Source: Chroococcidiopsidaceae cyanobacterium CP_BM_RX_35 (GTDB lineage Bacteria; Cyanobacteriota; Cyanobacteriia; Cyanobacteriales; Chroococcidiopsidaceae). From it: a stretch of 5,604 bases of DNA. Where the stretch lies: the NCBI GenBank assembly GCA_019242465.1, contig JAFAVL010000038.1:1-5604 (forward strand), written 5' to 3'. Every line of letters begins with the position of its first letter. Within the stretch, counting starts at the first letter, position 1. The translations under genes and the position numbers were made by a program. The notes below the pieces were generated by a model. The model did no database searches and was not told the DNA's origin. It saw only the letters and a list, made by a program, of their open reading frames with translations. Below, one piece after another: positions 1-5,575 of the stretch.

Positions 1-187
1 TAATTTAGACAGTAGTAGTACAAATGAGTAAAGTAAGAACGCCAAAACTGTTGTCATCAAAAATACTAATTTGTGGGCGATTATGTGAGGATTATTTGCA
101 TTAGCTAATATTATACAGAATGCTGATGGGGAAAGAGTTATACCTCACCACTACTTCCATATCACTACCGGAGTGTCAAAGAGTTAA
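1..187. other. non-coding flank downstream of the minus-strand operon
   Basis: All three plus-strand frames are closed by early stop codons at the left edge, and no minus-strand reading frame of note enters from the downstream side. The operon on the minus strand ends at 188, so its terminator should lie here, but I see no GC-rich hairpin followed by a T-run in that direction. CACTAC occurs twice within 20 bases near 150-170 as a short direct repeat of doubtful meaning. Confidence 0.5.
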
Positions 188-646
188 TCATGAAGTTTTA
201 CCATTTGGCGTTTTGTTATCGAAATATTCACGCCAGCGGTCAATTAAACCATCTTTGAAATCAATCACAATCGCGTCGTCAGCTTTGTTACGAACGCCAG
301 TTGCCTTTTCTGTATCTTCGTAATGCCACTCTACTACGGCTTGATTGCCTTCAACAATGACTCGCTGAGTATCAATTTTTACATCAGTATACTGCTGGGT
401 GAAACTGGTAACCCCTGCCCGAATTTCCTCTCGTCCTTGCCAGCGCTGCCCTGGCACGATTAACTCACCATTTGGTGCAAACATCTGAGCAATGGCATTA
501 GCGTCGCGAGCCACCCAGGCATTTCTCGCTTGTTCTATCAGTGTCCGAATGTCTTTTTGCATTCGATGCTGAGCGGCTAACGCCACTGGGCTAAAAATTA
601 GGCTCAAGATGAGCCCTAATCCCAGAAATTTAAGTAGTCTACTCAC
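188..646 (-). CDS. exported NTF2/SnoaL-like domain protein
   Basis: A 152-residue protein with an N-terminal signal peptide: basic SRLLK, a hydrophobic core at about residues 6-21, and an ALAA cleavage region ending near residue 25. The mature part fits the NTF2-like cone fold of the SnoaL/DUF4440/SgcJ type. It has a helical start (LIEQARNAWVARDANAIAQMF), then NGELIVPG, the strand VVEWHYE near residue 105, and the closing REYFD at 139-143. These folds serve as small-ligand binding or isomerase-like domains, and the substrate cannot be read from sequence. The start is GTG with only a weak ribosome site (AGTAGAAG). The next in-frame ATG lies beyond the signal peptide, so GTG is preferred. The gene begins 5 bases after the DUF4079 stop, so co-transcription and perhaps translational coupling are likely. 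The fold is fairly sure; the function is unknown. Confidence 0.88.
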   Translation of the reverse strand: MSRLLKFLGLGLILSLIFSPVALAAQHRMQKDIRTLIEQARNAWVARDANAIAQMFAPNGELIVPGQRWQGREEIRAGVTSFTQQYTDVKIDTQRVIVEGNQAVVEWHYEDTEKATGVRNKADDAIVIDFKDGLIDRWREYFDNKTPNGKTS

Positions 647-651
647 AACTT

Positions 652-1389
652 CTACTTAGGCTTCTGAAGAGCAGGAGCTGCCTGAATTGTACAAGGTTTA
701 GTGTCACAATGCTGGTCAGAGAGTTGCATGATGTAAGGTTCTTGCCAACTGAGGGGAATCTCCAACAGGGAGCGCGTCCCGGTCACTGCCTGTTCTAGGA
801 ATACTAGTAAAGCAATGCTGTTCAGGAAGACATGTACCTTTCGCCAGCGATTTTTCTTATCTCGATAGATGTCCGGCACAATTGCCAAGGAGAAAATCAT
901 TAGCATTGCTGCTATCATCCCGTAGATGAAGTGGGACATGTACCAATTGTCTAGGTTCTGGTATACACCTGATTGAAAGCCAATAATGACTAAACCCATG
1001 CCTGTAAGGGTGGCATAAATTGCCCTCCACTGCCGTGGCTTGGCTAGATAAAGCAAGACCAGAGAACTGATCGTAGCAGCAAACAGTAGCCCGATGAAGA
1101 AGACTTGAAGTGGGTTTTTACTCCAAACCTTTTCATCCAAGATATTGCCGAGAATATCATTAGCTAGGGACATTAAGGTTGCCCCTACCACTGCTCCCGT
1201 CAGCCATCGTCCCAATCGAACATGCTCCTGTCCAACGCCAGGAGGAATTTTACTCTTGCCGTCGGTAGTAGTTTGCTGTCTCCGCTGACGCACCTGTAAC
1301 GCCCGGCTGACAGCAATACCAATCAATGGAAAGACTACGGCGACTACAAATATTGGATGCACCAGCTCCAGGGTATCTCTAAATTCCAT
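652..1389 (-). CDS. DUF4079 family six-helix membrane protein
   Basis: A 245-residue integral membrane protein. Hydrophobic segments lie at about residues 12-30, 63-80, 93-115, 122-140, 150-170 and 183-200. It matches the DUF4079 pattern as I recall it: LVHP at the first helix, a GRW element before the second, a helix starting SHFIYGM, and RKVHVFLNSIALLVFLEQAVTGTR in the last. Histidines 11, 56, 153 and 186 sit at helix ends or inside helices, as in b-type cytochromes, so a heme-binding or electron-transfer role is possible but is only inference. The soluble C-terminal tail carries a CX4C pair (C228, C233). I chose ATG 1389 because GAGG ends 6 bases upstream of it. The alternative TTG at 1401 overlaps that ribosome site and has none of its own. 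It is the first gene of a two-gene operon with the exported NTF2-like protein. Confidence 0.87.
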   Translation of the reverse strand: MEFRDTLELVHPIFVVAVVFPLIGIAVSRALQVRQRRQQTTTDGKSKIPPGVGQEHVRLGRWLTGAVVGATLMSLANDILGNILDEKVWSKNPLQVFFIGLLFAATISSLVLLYLAKPRQWRAIYATLTGMGLVIIGFQSGVYQNLDNWYMSHFIYGMIAAMLMIFSLAIVPDIYRDKKNRWRKVHVFLNSIALLVFLEQAVTGTRSLLEIPLSWQEPYIMQLSDQHCDTKPCTIQAAPALQKPK

Positions 1390-1395
1390 AGGAAA

Positions 1396-1399
1396 CCTC
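1396..1399 (-). promoter_or_regulatory. ribosome binding site deciding the DUF4079 start
   Basis: On the minus strand GAGG stands 6 bases before ATG 1389. The upstream TTG candidate (1401-1399) overlaps this site, so translation from the ATG is favoured. Confidence 0.6.
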
Positions 1400-1634
1400 A
1401 ACGAGGAGAAGTAACTAAGTGTTGGCTAGATTGTGAGTGAAGGCAACTGTTAATAGTCTCCCACTCAAAAATGAGATGTACCTGAGATTGAATTAAAGTT
1501 TTTCTCAGCTTATTTTTCTTTGAGACAAGCAAAATCCGAACTCGCCATACATTCATGGACGCTCGATTTTTAAACTTTAGGTAAACAGACTATGCATTGC
1601 TTGTCGTGGGAAGCCACAATTGGATTATTTATAT
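1400..1634. other. divergent intergenic region
   Basis: This spacer must hold the promoters of both the minus-strand operon and the plus-strand yggT-type gene. I see no convincing -35/-10 pair with 16-18 base spacing for either direction. There are two short inverted repeats: CTCA-AAAA-TGAG at 1464-1475, and CTGAGA (1482-1487) with TCTCAG (1503-1508) around a 15-base AT-rich loop. Either could be an operator half-site pair, but both are short enough to be chance. Confidence 0.4.
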
Positions 1635-1638
1635 GGAG
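1635..1638 (+). promoter_or_regulatory. ribosome binding site deciding the YggT start
   Basis: GGAG stands 6 bases before ATG 1645. This supports that start over the in-frame ATG at 1633 and TTG at 1597. Confidence 0.65.
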
Positions 1639-1644
1639 AGAAAA

Positions 1645-2025
1645 ATGAGGGACGACCACGACTTTAGACTTAACGAGGAACTTCGGCTTCGAGATGAAGA
1701 GCGCCGAATTGCTGCTGCTAACCAGAATGCTGCGATCGCCCGACTAGTACAATTGATTTACTTCGCGGTTGGGGCACTGGCGGTATTGTTGGCTTTACGA
1801 GTGGTCTTGCGTCTGTTTGGTGCTAATCCTGACAACCAATTTGCCAAGGTTATCCATGACCTTTCAAATCCGTTTGTTGCCCCGTTCGCTACTCTGTTCG
1901 GAACCCCCGAACTTGGTAAATCAGTTGTATTCGATACAAACGCACTGGTTGCCATTGTGGCTTATGCGATTCTAGCCTGGCTAATAGGGCGGTTAATCTG
2001 GTTGATTGGGAGCAGAGCGAGTTAA
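1645..2025 (+). CDS. YggT family membrane protein
   Basis: A 126-residue protein. A charged N-terminal segment (residues 1-30, rich in D, E and R) comes first, then a transmembrane helix at about 34-58 that ends in LRLFGANPDN. Next is the family's conserved loop around residues 72-86 (DLSNPFVAPFATLFG), and a second helix at about 99-122. This is the single-module form of YggT/Ycf19-type proteins, found in bacteria and plastids. Relatives have been linked to thylakoid or nucleoid organisation and to osmotic response, without a defined biochemical activity. Start ATG 1645 is chosen for its GGAG site; in-frame extensions to 1633 or 1597 would only add poorly structured residues. The N-terminal charged extension is longer than in the shortest homologues. 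A HIP1 octamer lies inside the gene at 1732-1739. The family call is secure and the role is open. Confidence 0.88.
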   Translation: MRDDHDFRLNEELRLRDEERRIAAANQNAAIARLVQLIYFAVGALAVLLALRVVLRLFGANPDNQFAKVIHDLSNPFVAPFATLFGTPELGKSVVFDTNALVAIVAYAILAWLIGRLIWLIGSRAS

Positions 2026-2083
2026 TTGAGCTGGCAAGAAAGCAGCCGGAGTTCTATCTGGGTGACCTCTGAGTTGGCACTCC

Positions 2084-2112
2084 TTGTTATGCGATCCTCC
2101 CTGTCTTAGAAA
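2084..2112 (+). promoter_or_regulatory. candidate promoter of the kinase gene
   Basis: TTGTTA (2084-2089) and TAGAAA (2107-2112) are separated by 17 bases, and each matches 4 of 6 consensus positions. Transcription would start near 2119, about 40 bases before the kinase start codon. The -10 box lies inside a perfect palindrome. Confidence 0.4.
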
Positions 2113-2120
2113 TTCTAAGA
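2104..2120. promoter_or_regulatory. perfect 8+1+8 palindrome, candidate operator
   Basis: TCTTAGAA, a single A, then TTCTAAGA form an exact inverted repeat. It is AT-rich and not followed by a T-run, so it does not look like a terminator of the upstream yggT-type gene. It covers the -10 box of the proposed kinase promoter and its expected start point, as a repressor site would. A binding protein is not identifiable. Confidence 0.45.
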
Positions 2121-2159
2121 TAGAAGCGTAAGTCAAAATGAGGAGCAACTTTATCTAGA

Positions 2160-3935
2160 TTGCTGATTCAAGAGCGCTATCGTGTTGTTAAGTTGATTGG
2201 TCAAGGAGGCTTTGGCAAAACCTTTCTAGCCGTGGATGAAGGACAAAACCCGCCCATTCCTTGCATTATCAAACAGCTTTGGTCGCAAGTCCAAACTCTT
2301 GAAGCGTTTGAGCAGTCCCAAGTGCTATTTCAACAAAAGGCACTGCGGCTATCAAAATTAGGTACGCATCCTCAAATTCCAGCTTTGGTAACACATTTTG
2401 AGCAGGACCAGTGCTTCTATCTAGTACAAGAGCTGATCGACGGTCTCAATTTAGCTCAGGTAATGGAGAAGGAAGATGCTTTCAGTGAAGCTCAGATTTG
2501 GCAAATCCTCAATGATTTGTTGCCAGTTCTGAAGTTTGTCCACGATAACCAGGTGATTCATCAAGATATTAAACCCCAAAATATTATTCGCCATAGCTCT
2601 GATAGTCTCCTAATTTTAGTTGACTTTGGTGCTGCCAAATTGGTAAGTAGAATCGACTCGTACACAAAAGGAACTAGCATCGGTAATCCAGAGTATGTAG
2701 CGCCAGAGCAAGCTAGAGGCAAAGCAGTTTTTGCAAGTGACCTTTACAGCCTAGGAGTGACTTGTGTTCATCTGCTGACCCAGATCCCTCCCTTTGATTT
2801 GTTCGATGTTGTCAATGATTGCTGGGCTTGGCGGCAGTATCTAACGATTAGTGTGAGCGACCGTCTGAGCCAAATCTTAGATAAGCTGATTCAAAATGCT
2901 GTTAGCCGACGCTTTCAATCAGCCGATGAAGTGATGCAAGTGATTGGGAGCCAATCTAAAATCAAATTCAAGAAAATTCCCAGCCCTCCATCGCAGTGCC
3001 TTCATACCCTAACTGGACATCTCGGCAGTGTGAATTCTGTTGCCATTAGTCCCAAAGGTGACATTCTTGCAAGTGGCAGCGATGATAAAACCATAAAATT
3101 GTGGAATCTAGATACGCAGCAGGCGATCACTACCCTAAACGGACACACCCACGCCGTCAAATCAGTTGCCTTCAGTCCCGATGGCAAGATTTTAGCAACG
3201 GGTGGCGACGACAAAACTGTTAAATTGTGGGACCTTAACACTGCGCAGGAAATCTATACCCTCTCTGGACACTCGCACGCTGTTAAAGCCGTCAGTTTTA
3301 GCCAGGATGGCGAGTTCCTAGCCAGCGGCAGTTGGGATAAGACAATCAAACTGTGGAATGTAAATACTGGTGCAGAAATTTGTCAGTTAGCTGGGCATCA
3401 ACTACAGGTGACCTCAGTTGCTTTTAGTCCCCACGTAGGAGCAGACAACAACGATGCGCTCCTACTAGCTAGCGCCAGTTTTGACCGAACAGTTAGGCTA
3501 TGGATGCTGTCGGCTGAATCATTCAGAAACCACCCACGCTACATCCTTTCAGATCATGCATGGGCAGTTCTGGCAGTCGCCTTAAGTCCCGATGGCAACA
3601 TCCTGGCAACAGGCAGTGATGACAGAACTATTAAATTGTGGGATGTAACCACTGGTCAGCTCGTTCGCACACTTCTAGGTCATTCTTGGTCAGTGGTAGC
3701 ATTAACCTTCACTCCTGATGGAAAAACCTTGATTAGTGGCAGTTGGGACAAGACAGTCAAGCTCTGGCAGGTAAGCACTGGGCAAGAGATTGCTACTCTC
3801 TGTGGGCACATAGACTCAGTATCTGCGGTAGCTGTGAGCCCGATTGCTCAGCTAATTACAAGCAGCAGCAAAGATAAAACCATCAAACTCTGGCGGCTTA
3901 TCCAACCAGCAACCGACTCAGCTAATGCCACCTAG
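2160..3935 (+). CDS. Ser/Thr protein kinase with C-terminal WD40 propeller
   Basis: A 591-residue soluble protein with no membrane segment. The Hanks-type kinase domain spans about residues 7-262. It shows the glycine loop GQGGFG (14-19), ATP lysine K38, catalytic loop HQDIKPQN (134-141), DFG (155-157), APE (181-183), DLYSLG (194-199) and R250. A short linker precedes seven WD repeats (about 281-580), each ending in KLW or RLW, enough for one closed propeller that would recruit partners or substrates. Cyanobacterial and actinobacterial kinases of this architecture are well known; targets are generally unknown. Two residues are unusual: HQD replaces HRD, and K60 stands where relatives have the alpha-C glutamate. 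Blade 4 carries insertions. The start is TTG: an in-frame TGA at 2139-2141 excludes extension, and RYRVV follows at once as in homologues. The nearest ribosome-site match, AGGAG (2141-2145), is 14 bases away, which is long. Confidence 0.95.
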   Translation: MLIQERYRVVKLIGQGGFGKTFLAVDEGQNPPIPCIIKQLWSQVQTLEAFEQSQVLFQQKALRLSKLGTHPQIPALVTHFEQDQCFYLVQELIDGLNLAQVMEKEDAFSEAQIWQILNDLLPVLKFVHDNQVIHQDIKPQNIIRHSSDSLLILVDFGAAKLVSRIDSYTKGTSIGNPEYVAPEQARGKAVFASDLYSLGVTCVHLLTQIPPFDLFDVVNDCWAWRQYLTISVSDRLSQILDKLIQNAVSRRFQSADEVMQVIGSQSKIKFKKIPSPPSQCLHTLTGHLGSVNSVAISPKGDILASGSDDKTIKLWNLDTQQAITTLNGHTHAVKSVAFSPDGKILATGGDDKTVKLWDLNTAQEIYTLSGHSHAVKAVSFSQDGEFLASGSWDKTIKLWNVNTGAEICQLAGHQLQVTSVAFSPHVGADNNDALLLASASFDRTVRLWMLSAESFRNHPRYILSDHAWAVLAVALSPDGNILATGSDDRTIKLWDVTTGQLVRTLLGHSWSVVALTFTPDGKTLISGSWDKTVKLWQVSTGQEIATLCGHIDSVSAVAVSPIAQLITSSSKDKTIKLWRLIQPATDSANAT

Positions 3936-4231
3936 GCGCTGCCTGTAAAGGCAACTTCCGGGAATTTCGCCTGAGCCTCGGCTATCGGACGGCGTCTACC
4001 TTCCTCTTGCCAGTAGTTGATCACTTCCGTCGCTTGGTTAAGCAGCGCGACGCGGTCTTGCTCTGCGATCCAGTGCTTAGCTTCTAACTCGAGCTTGAGT
4101 TCATCCCAAGCATCATTTCGCGGCCAGAAAAAGTAACGAGTTAAAGGGCTAGTCCCCTTACCCACCACCTGATCGACCGCAAGGGCCACGTTCTCATCCA
4201 GCCAAAGAACCTTCAATATAAACTTCGACAA
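3932..4231 (-). CDS. ycf65: 30S ribosomal protein PSRP-3 (Ycf65-like)
   Basis: A 99-residue protein matching the PSRP-3/Ycf65 family over its whole length. Hallmarks are [15 protein letters not shown] at 7-21, [20 protein letters not shown] at 23-42, [16 protein letters not shown] at 63-78 and the C-terminal FPEVAFTG. This is a cyanobacterial and plastid-specific component of the small ribosomal subunit (cS23); it acts in translation in the cytoplasm. The start is TTG. A TGA lies immediately upstream in frame, and GGAGGT ends 4 bases before it, so the start is fixed despite the rare codon. The gene converges on the kinase gene and the two share CTAG (3932-3935), whose two strands give both TAG stops. 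No terminator separates them. Its promoter should lie in 4245-4430, a region it shares with the divergent tRNA gene. Confidence 0.96.
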   Translation of the reverse strand: MSKFILKVLWLDENVALAVDQVVGKGTSPLTRYFFWPRNDAWDELKLELEAKHWIAEQDRVALLNQATEVINYWQEEGRRRPIAEAQAKFPEVAFTGSA

Positions 4232-4235
4232 TCAC

Positions 4236-4241
4236 ACCTCC
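4236..4241 (-). promoter_or_regulatory. strong ribosome binding site fixing the TTG start of ycf65
   Basis: GGAGGT on the minus strand, 4 bases before TTG 4231-4229, is a full match to the anti-Shine-Dalgarno complement. It is much stronger than any other site in the window. Confidence 0.75.
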
Positions 4242-4396
4242 GCTCGTTTCTACCAGGCAAGAATTTAAAAATTGTGCAGCACACTATTTTAGCTTAATAC
4301 TCTTGGCTAATGTGATGTTGGGCGAAAGAGGCTCTCCTATTTGAATGCTATGCCCTGGGGCAATTTGCCTGTTTGGTCCAAGCTTTGAGGCAGAAC

Positions 4397-4426
4397 TTGC
4401 TGAAGGATCTGGACATTTGATATATT
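4397..4426 (+). promoter_or_regulatory. candidate promoter of the tRNA-Thr gene
   Basis: TTGCTG (4397-4402) and TATATT (4421-4426) stand 18 bases apart. A TG at 4418-4419 makes an extended -10. The predicted start, near 4433, would give a leader of only a few bases before the mature tRNA. Confidence 0.45.
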
Positions 4427-4436
4427 CAAGTGAGGT

Positions 4437-4508
4437 GCTGGTGTAGCTCAGGGGTAGAGCAGCTGATTTGTAATCAGCCGGTCGCAAGTTCAAATCTTGT
4501 CACCAGCT
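4437..4508 (+). tRNA. trnT-UGU: tRNA-Thr (UGU)
   Basis: A complete cloverleaf of 72 bases. The acceptor stem GCTGGTG pairs with CACCAGC in all seven positions. The D-stem is GCTC/GAGC with a seven-base loop AGGGGTA. The anticodon stem is GCTGA/TCAGC with loop TTTGTAA, giving anticodon TGT at 4469-4471. The variable loop is CGGTC. The T-stem is GCAAG/CTTGT with one G-U pair and loop TTCAAAT. The discriminator base is T, as is usual for bacterial threonine tRNAs. The 3' CCA is not encoded. It reads ACA codons and, through wobble, others of the threonine box. An integrase stub begins 106 bases downstream, so the 3' half of this gene may also have served as an integration site. Confidence 0.97.
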
Positions 4509-4527
4509 TCGCTTCAAACCTTGCTCT

Positions 4528-4611
4528 GTGGTAAATCTGAGGAAACTTACTTTCTCTAGAATTAGCCGTTTTTGGGTAGAATTCTTACTTGTAGTGGTAA
4601 ACCAGTGGTAA
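4528..4611 (+). repeat. three direct GTGGTAA heptamers between tRNA and integrase stub
   Basis: GTGGTAA occurs at 4528-4534, 4594-4600 and 4605-4611. The last two belong to an 8-base repeat, AGTGGTAA, spaced 11 bases, about one helical turn. They lie between the tRNA and the integrase start, where arm-type integrase or excisionase sites are often found. The motif is short, so chance is possible. Confidence 0.4.
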
Positions 4612-4614
4612 GGC

Positions 4615-4758
4615 GTGGGAAGAAAAGAATTGAGTCTGGAGGCAGTTAACCAGCGACTGCAAAGTGCCAATATTCCAGTCAAGGTCAGGCAGCACGGACG
4701 CACTCTAGCTCTGAGAGCTAAGTTACCACCCCGACCCGGTTCAAAGTTGAAAGAGCCA
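4615..4758 (+). pseudogene. tyrosine integrase, N-terminal fragment
   Basis: Residues 1-48 from a GTG start match the opening of cyanobacterial site-specific tyrosine integrases as I recall them: MGRK, then LEAVNQRLQSANIPVKVRQ, then LALRAKLPPRPGSKLKEP. Such enzymes run to 350-450 residues with a C-terminal catalytic domain (R...HxxR...Y). Here the resemblance stops after about residue 48 and no catalytic domain follows in any frame. A TAA at 4609-4611 closes the frame upstream, so GTG is the true original start. The position just behind a tRNA gene is typical of the integrase at an island end. The frame stays open to 5007 but into unrelated sequence, so the junction near 4757-4765 looks like an insertion or deletion breakpoint. 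The product cannot be active. The family call rests on the N-terminus only. Confidence 0.6.
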
Positions 4759-5320
4759 GACCACGGTTATTACGGGTTGCCTGCGTTTGTCAATATTGTG
4801 CAACAAGCGGGACTCGGCTATCTGCTGCAAGGACGAGACTATCAAATTTTGCCATACCCTAGCGTCCAAGCGAAACTGTTACGAACATCTCCTCAAATGT
4901 GGGAGCATCCTGAAACCAAGCGACCCGACCGCGTCAGGTGCTGGAGTTGGGCTGTTTGGACGATTCCTGGTCAGGCTATATGCAAATCAACCCACGAGTG
5001 CGGCTAAATTACCATCCAACAAACGCAAGTCAGTCCTAACCAGAAGTAGACCGATGCTTCCAGTGTCCTGGGTTGATTTACCTGCCACCTTTCTCCGACG
5101 CAATCTGAAACAGCAACTACAGCAGCATCAGATTCAGTTTGAAGCCGTCATTTACAACCCGAAGAAACAGGAACAATCAACGCATCTACTCACGCGGAGC
5201 CAACGAGCTCATCGACGTATGACTTGGGCAGACCGCTTGGCCAGAAATGCCCTTAAGCATGATATGCAGCATTGGAAAGTTCAACTAGTTCCGAACACGA
5301 TCTTGTTTCACAAACGGTAG
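4759..5320 (+). pseudogene. unrecognised coding remnant, disrupted by frameshifts
   Basis: Protein-like stretches appear in three plus-strand frames one after another. The frame of the integrase stub gives YYGLPAFVNIVQQAGLGYLL through WEHPETKRPDRVR (about 4765-4942). The frame with codons at positions divisible by 3 then gives VLELGCLDDSWSGYMQINPR and NYHPTN, to a TAA at 5037-5039. A third frame continues with VSWVDLPATFLRRNLKQQLQ through RMTWADRLARNA and ends at TAG 5318-5320. Each step fits the loss of one base, so a single ancestral gene with two frameshifts is the simplest reading. I do not recognise the family. A DDE transposase is conceivable from the DHGYYG-type start and the basic C-terminus, but this is weak. 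The open frame 4787-5320 alone has an unconvincing N-terminal half and should not be called an intact gene. It may have inserted into the integrase. Confidence 0.45.
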
Positions 5321-5429
5321 ATGTCGTTGAAAAATTCGGCGTTACATAGATGCGGGATGAATCATGTTAATACGGGTATTTCCTGATAGTCCTTTGCGGC
5401 TCATATGCATTGCGATGCTTCCAACCGAT

Positions 5430-5540
5430 TTGCAACTAATCCTGGTTAAGATTTATGATTGCTGGTTGGTTGCAGTTAATCCTGGTTCTGTTGCAGTTAA
5501 TCCTGGCGCTCAGCACAACTATAGTTGCAGTTAATCCTGG
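5430..5540 (+). repeat. array of four 16-base direct repeats
   Basis: TTGCAGTTAATCCTGG occurs exactly at 5470-5485, 5491-5506 and 5525-5540. A variant, TTGCAACTAATCCTGG (two changes), lies at 5430-5445. All four have the same orientation. Starts are 40, 21 and 34 bases apart, so it is neither a simple tandem repeat nor a CRISPR. A degenerate trace, GTTAATACGGG, lies at 5366-5376. Nothing in 5321-5430 or between the copies reads as a gene. Multiple short same-direction sites with uneven spacing are typical of transposase-binding ends (TnsB/TniA-type elements) or of iterons; no matching protein is intact in the window. Confidence 0.85.
5516..5527. repeat. 12-base perfect palindrome beside the fourth repeat copy
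   Basis: CAACTATAGTTG is a perfect palindrome whose last three bases are the first three of the fourth 16-base repeat. It could be a dimeric protein site or a chance product of the TTG start of the repeat. Confidence 0.4.
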
Positions 5541-5575
5541 CTCTTGTCAGATTTTGGTGATCTAGGTTGGGGTAA

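Noticed and set aside
120..323. Plus-strand open frame overlapping the end of the NTF2-like gene
   Set aside because: It lies mostly antisense to a well-supported gene and shows no domain.
1597..1644. Longer start for the YggT protein at TTG 1597 or ATG 1633
   Set aside because: The GGAG site is placed for ATG 1645, and the added residues carry no family feature.
2029..2083. Terminator downstream of the YggT gene
   Set aside because: Only 4-5 base stems can be drawn (GCTG/CAGC, GAGT/ACTC), and no T-run follows.
3002..3241. Minus-strand open frame within the WD40 region
   Set aside because: It is the antisense shadow of the periodic WD40 codons; the plus-strand reading is unambiguous.
4284..4493. 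Minus-strand open frame of 69 residues starting MNLRPADYKSAALPLSYT
   Set aside because: This is the well-known spurious peptide read antisense through a tRNA gene; its start lies inside tRNA-Thr and the rest has no recognisable domain.
4539..4575. Terminator behind the tRNA gene
   Set aside because: A bulged AT-rich stem (GAGGAAA with TTTCTC) lies well upstream of a TTTTT at about 4569-4573; the separation and weak stem make it unconvincing.
4500..4703. Minus-strand open frame of 67 residues opposite the integrase stub
   Set aside because: It begins inside the integrase coding sequence, has no ribosome site or recognisable motif, and its composition looks antisense.
4787..5320. Intact 177-residue plus-strand gene
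   Set aside because: Its first half reads as out-of-frame translation while better protein-like sequence lies in the other two frames; only the C-terminal half is credible.
5430..5540. CRISPR array
   Set aside because: Repeats of 16 bases with intervening stretches of 24, 5 and 18 bases are too short and uneven for a CRISPR, and no cas gene is nearby.
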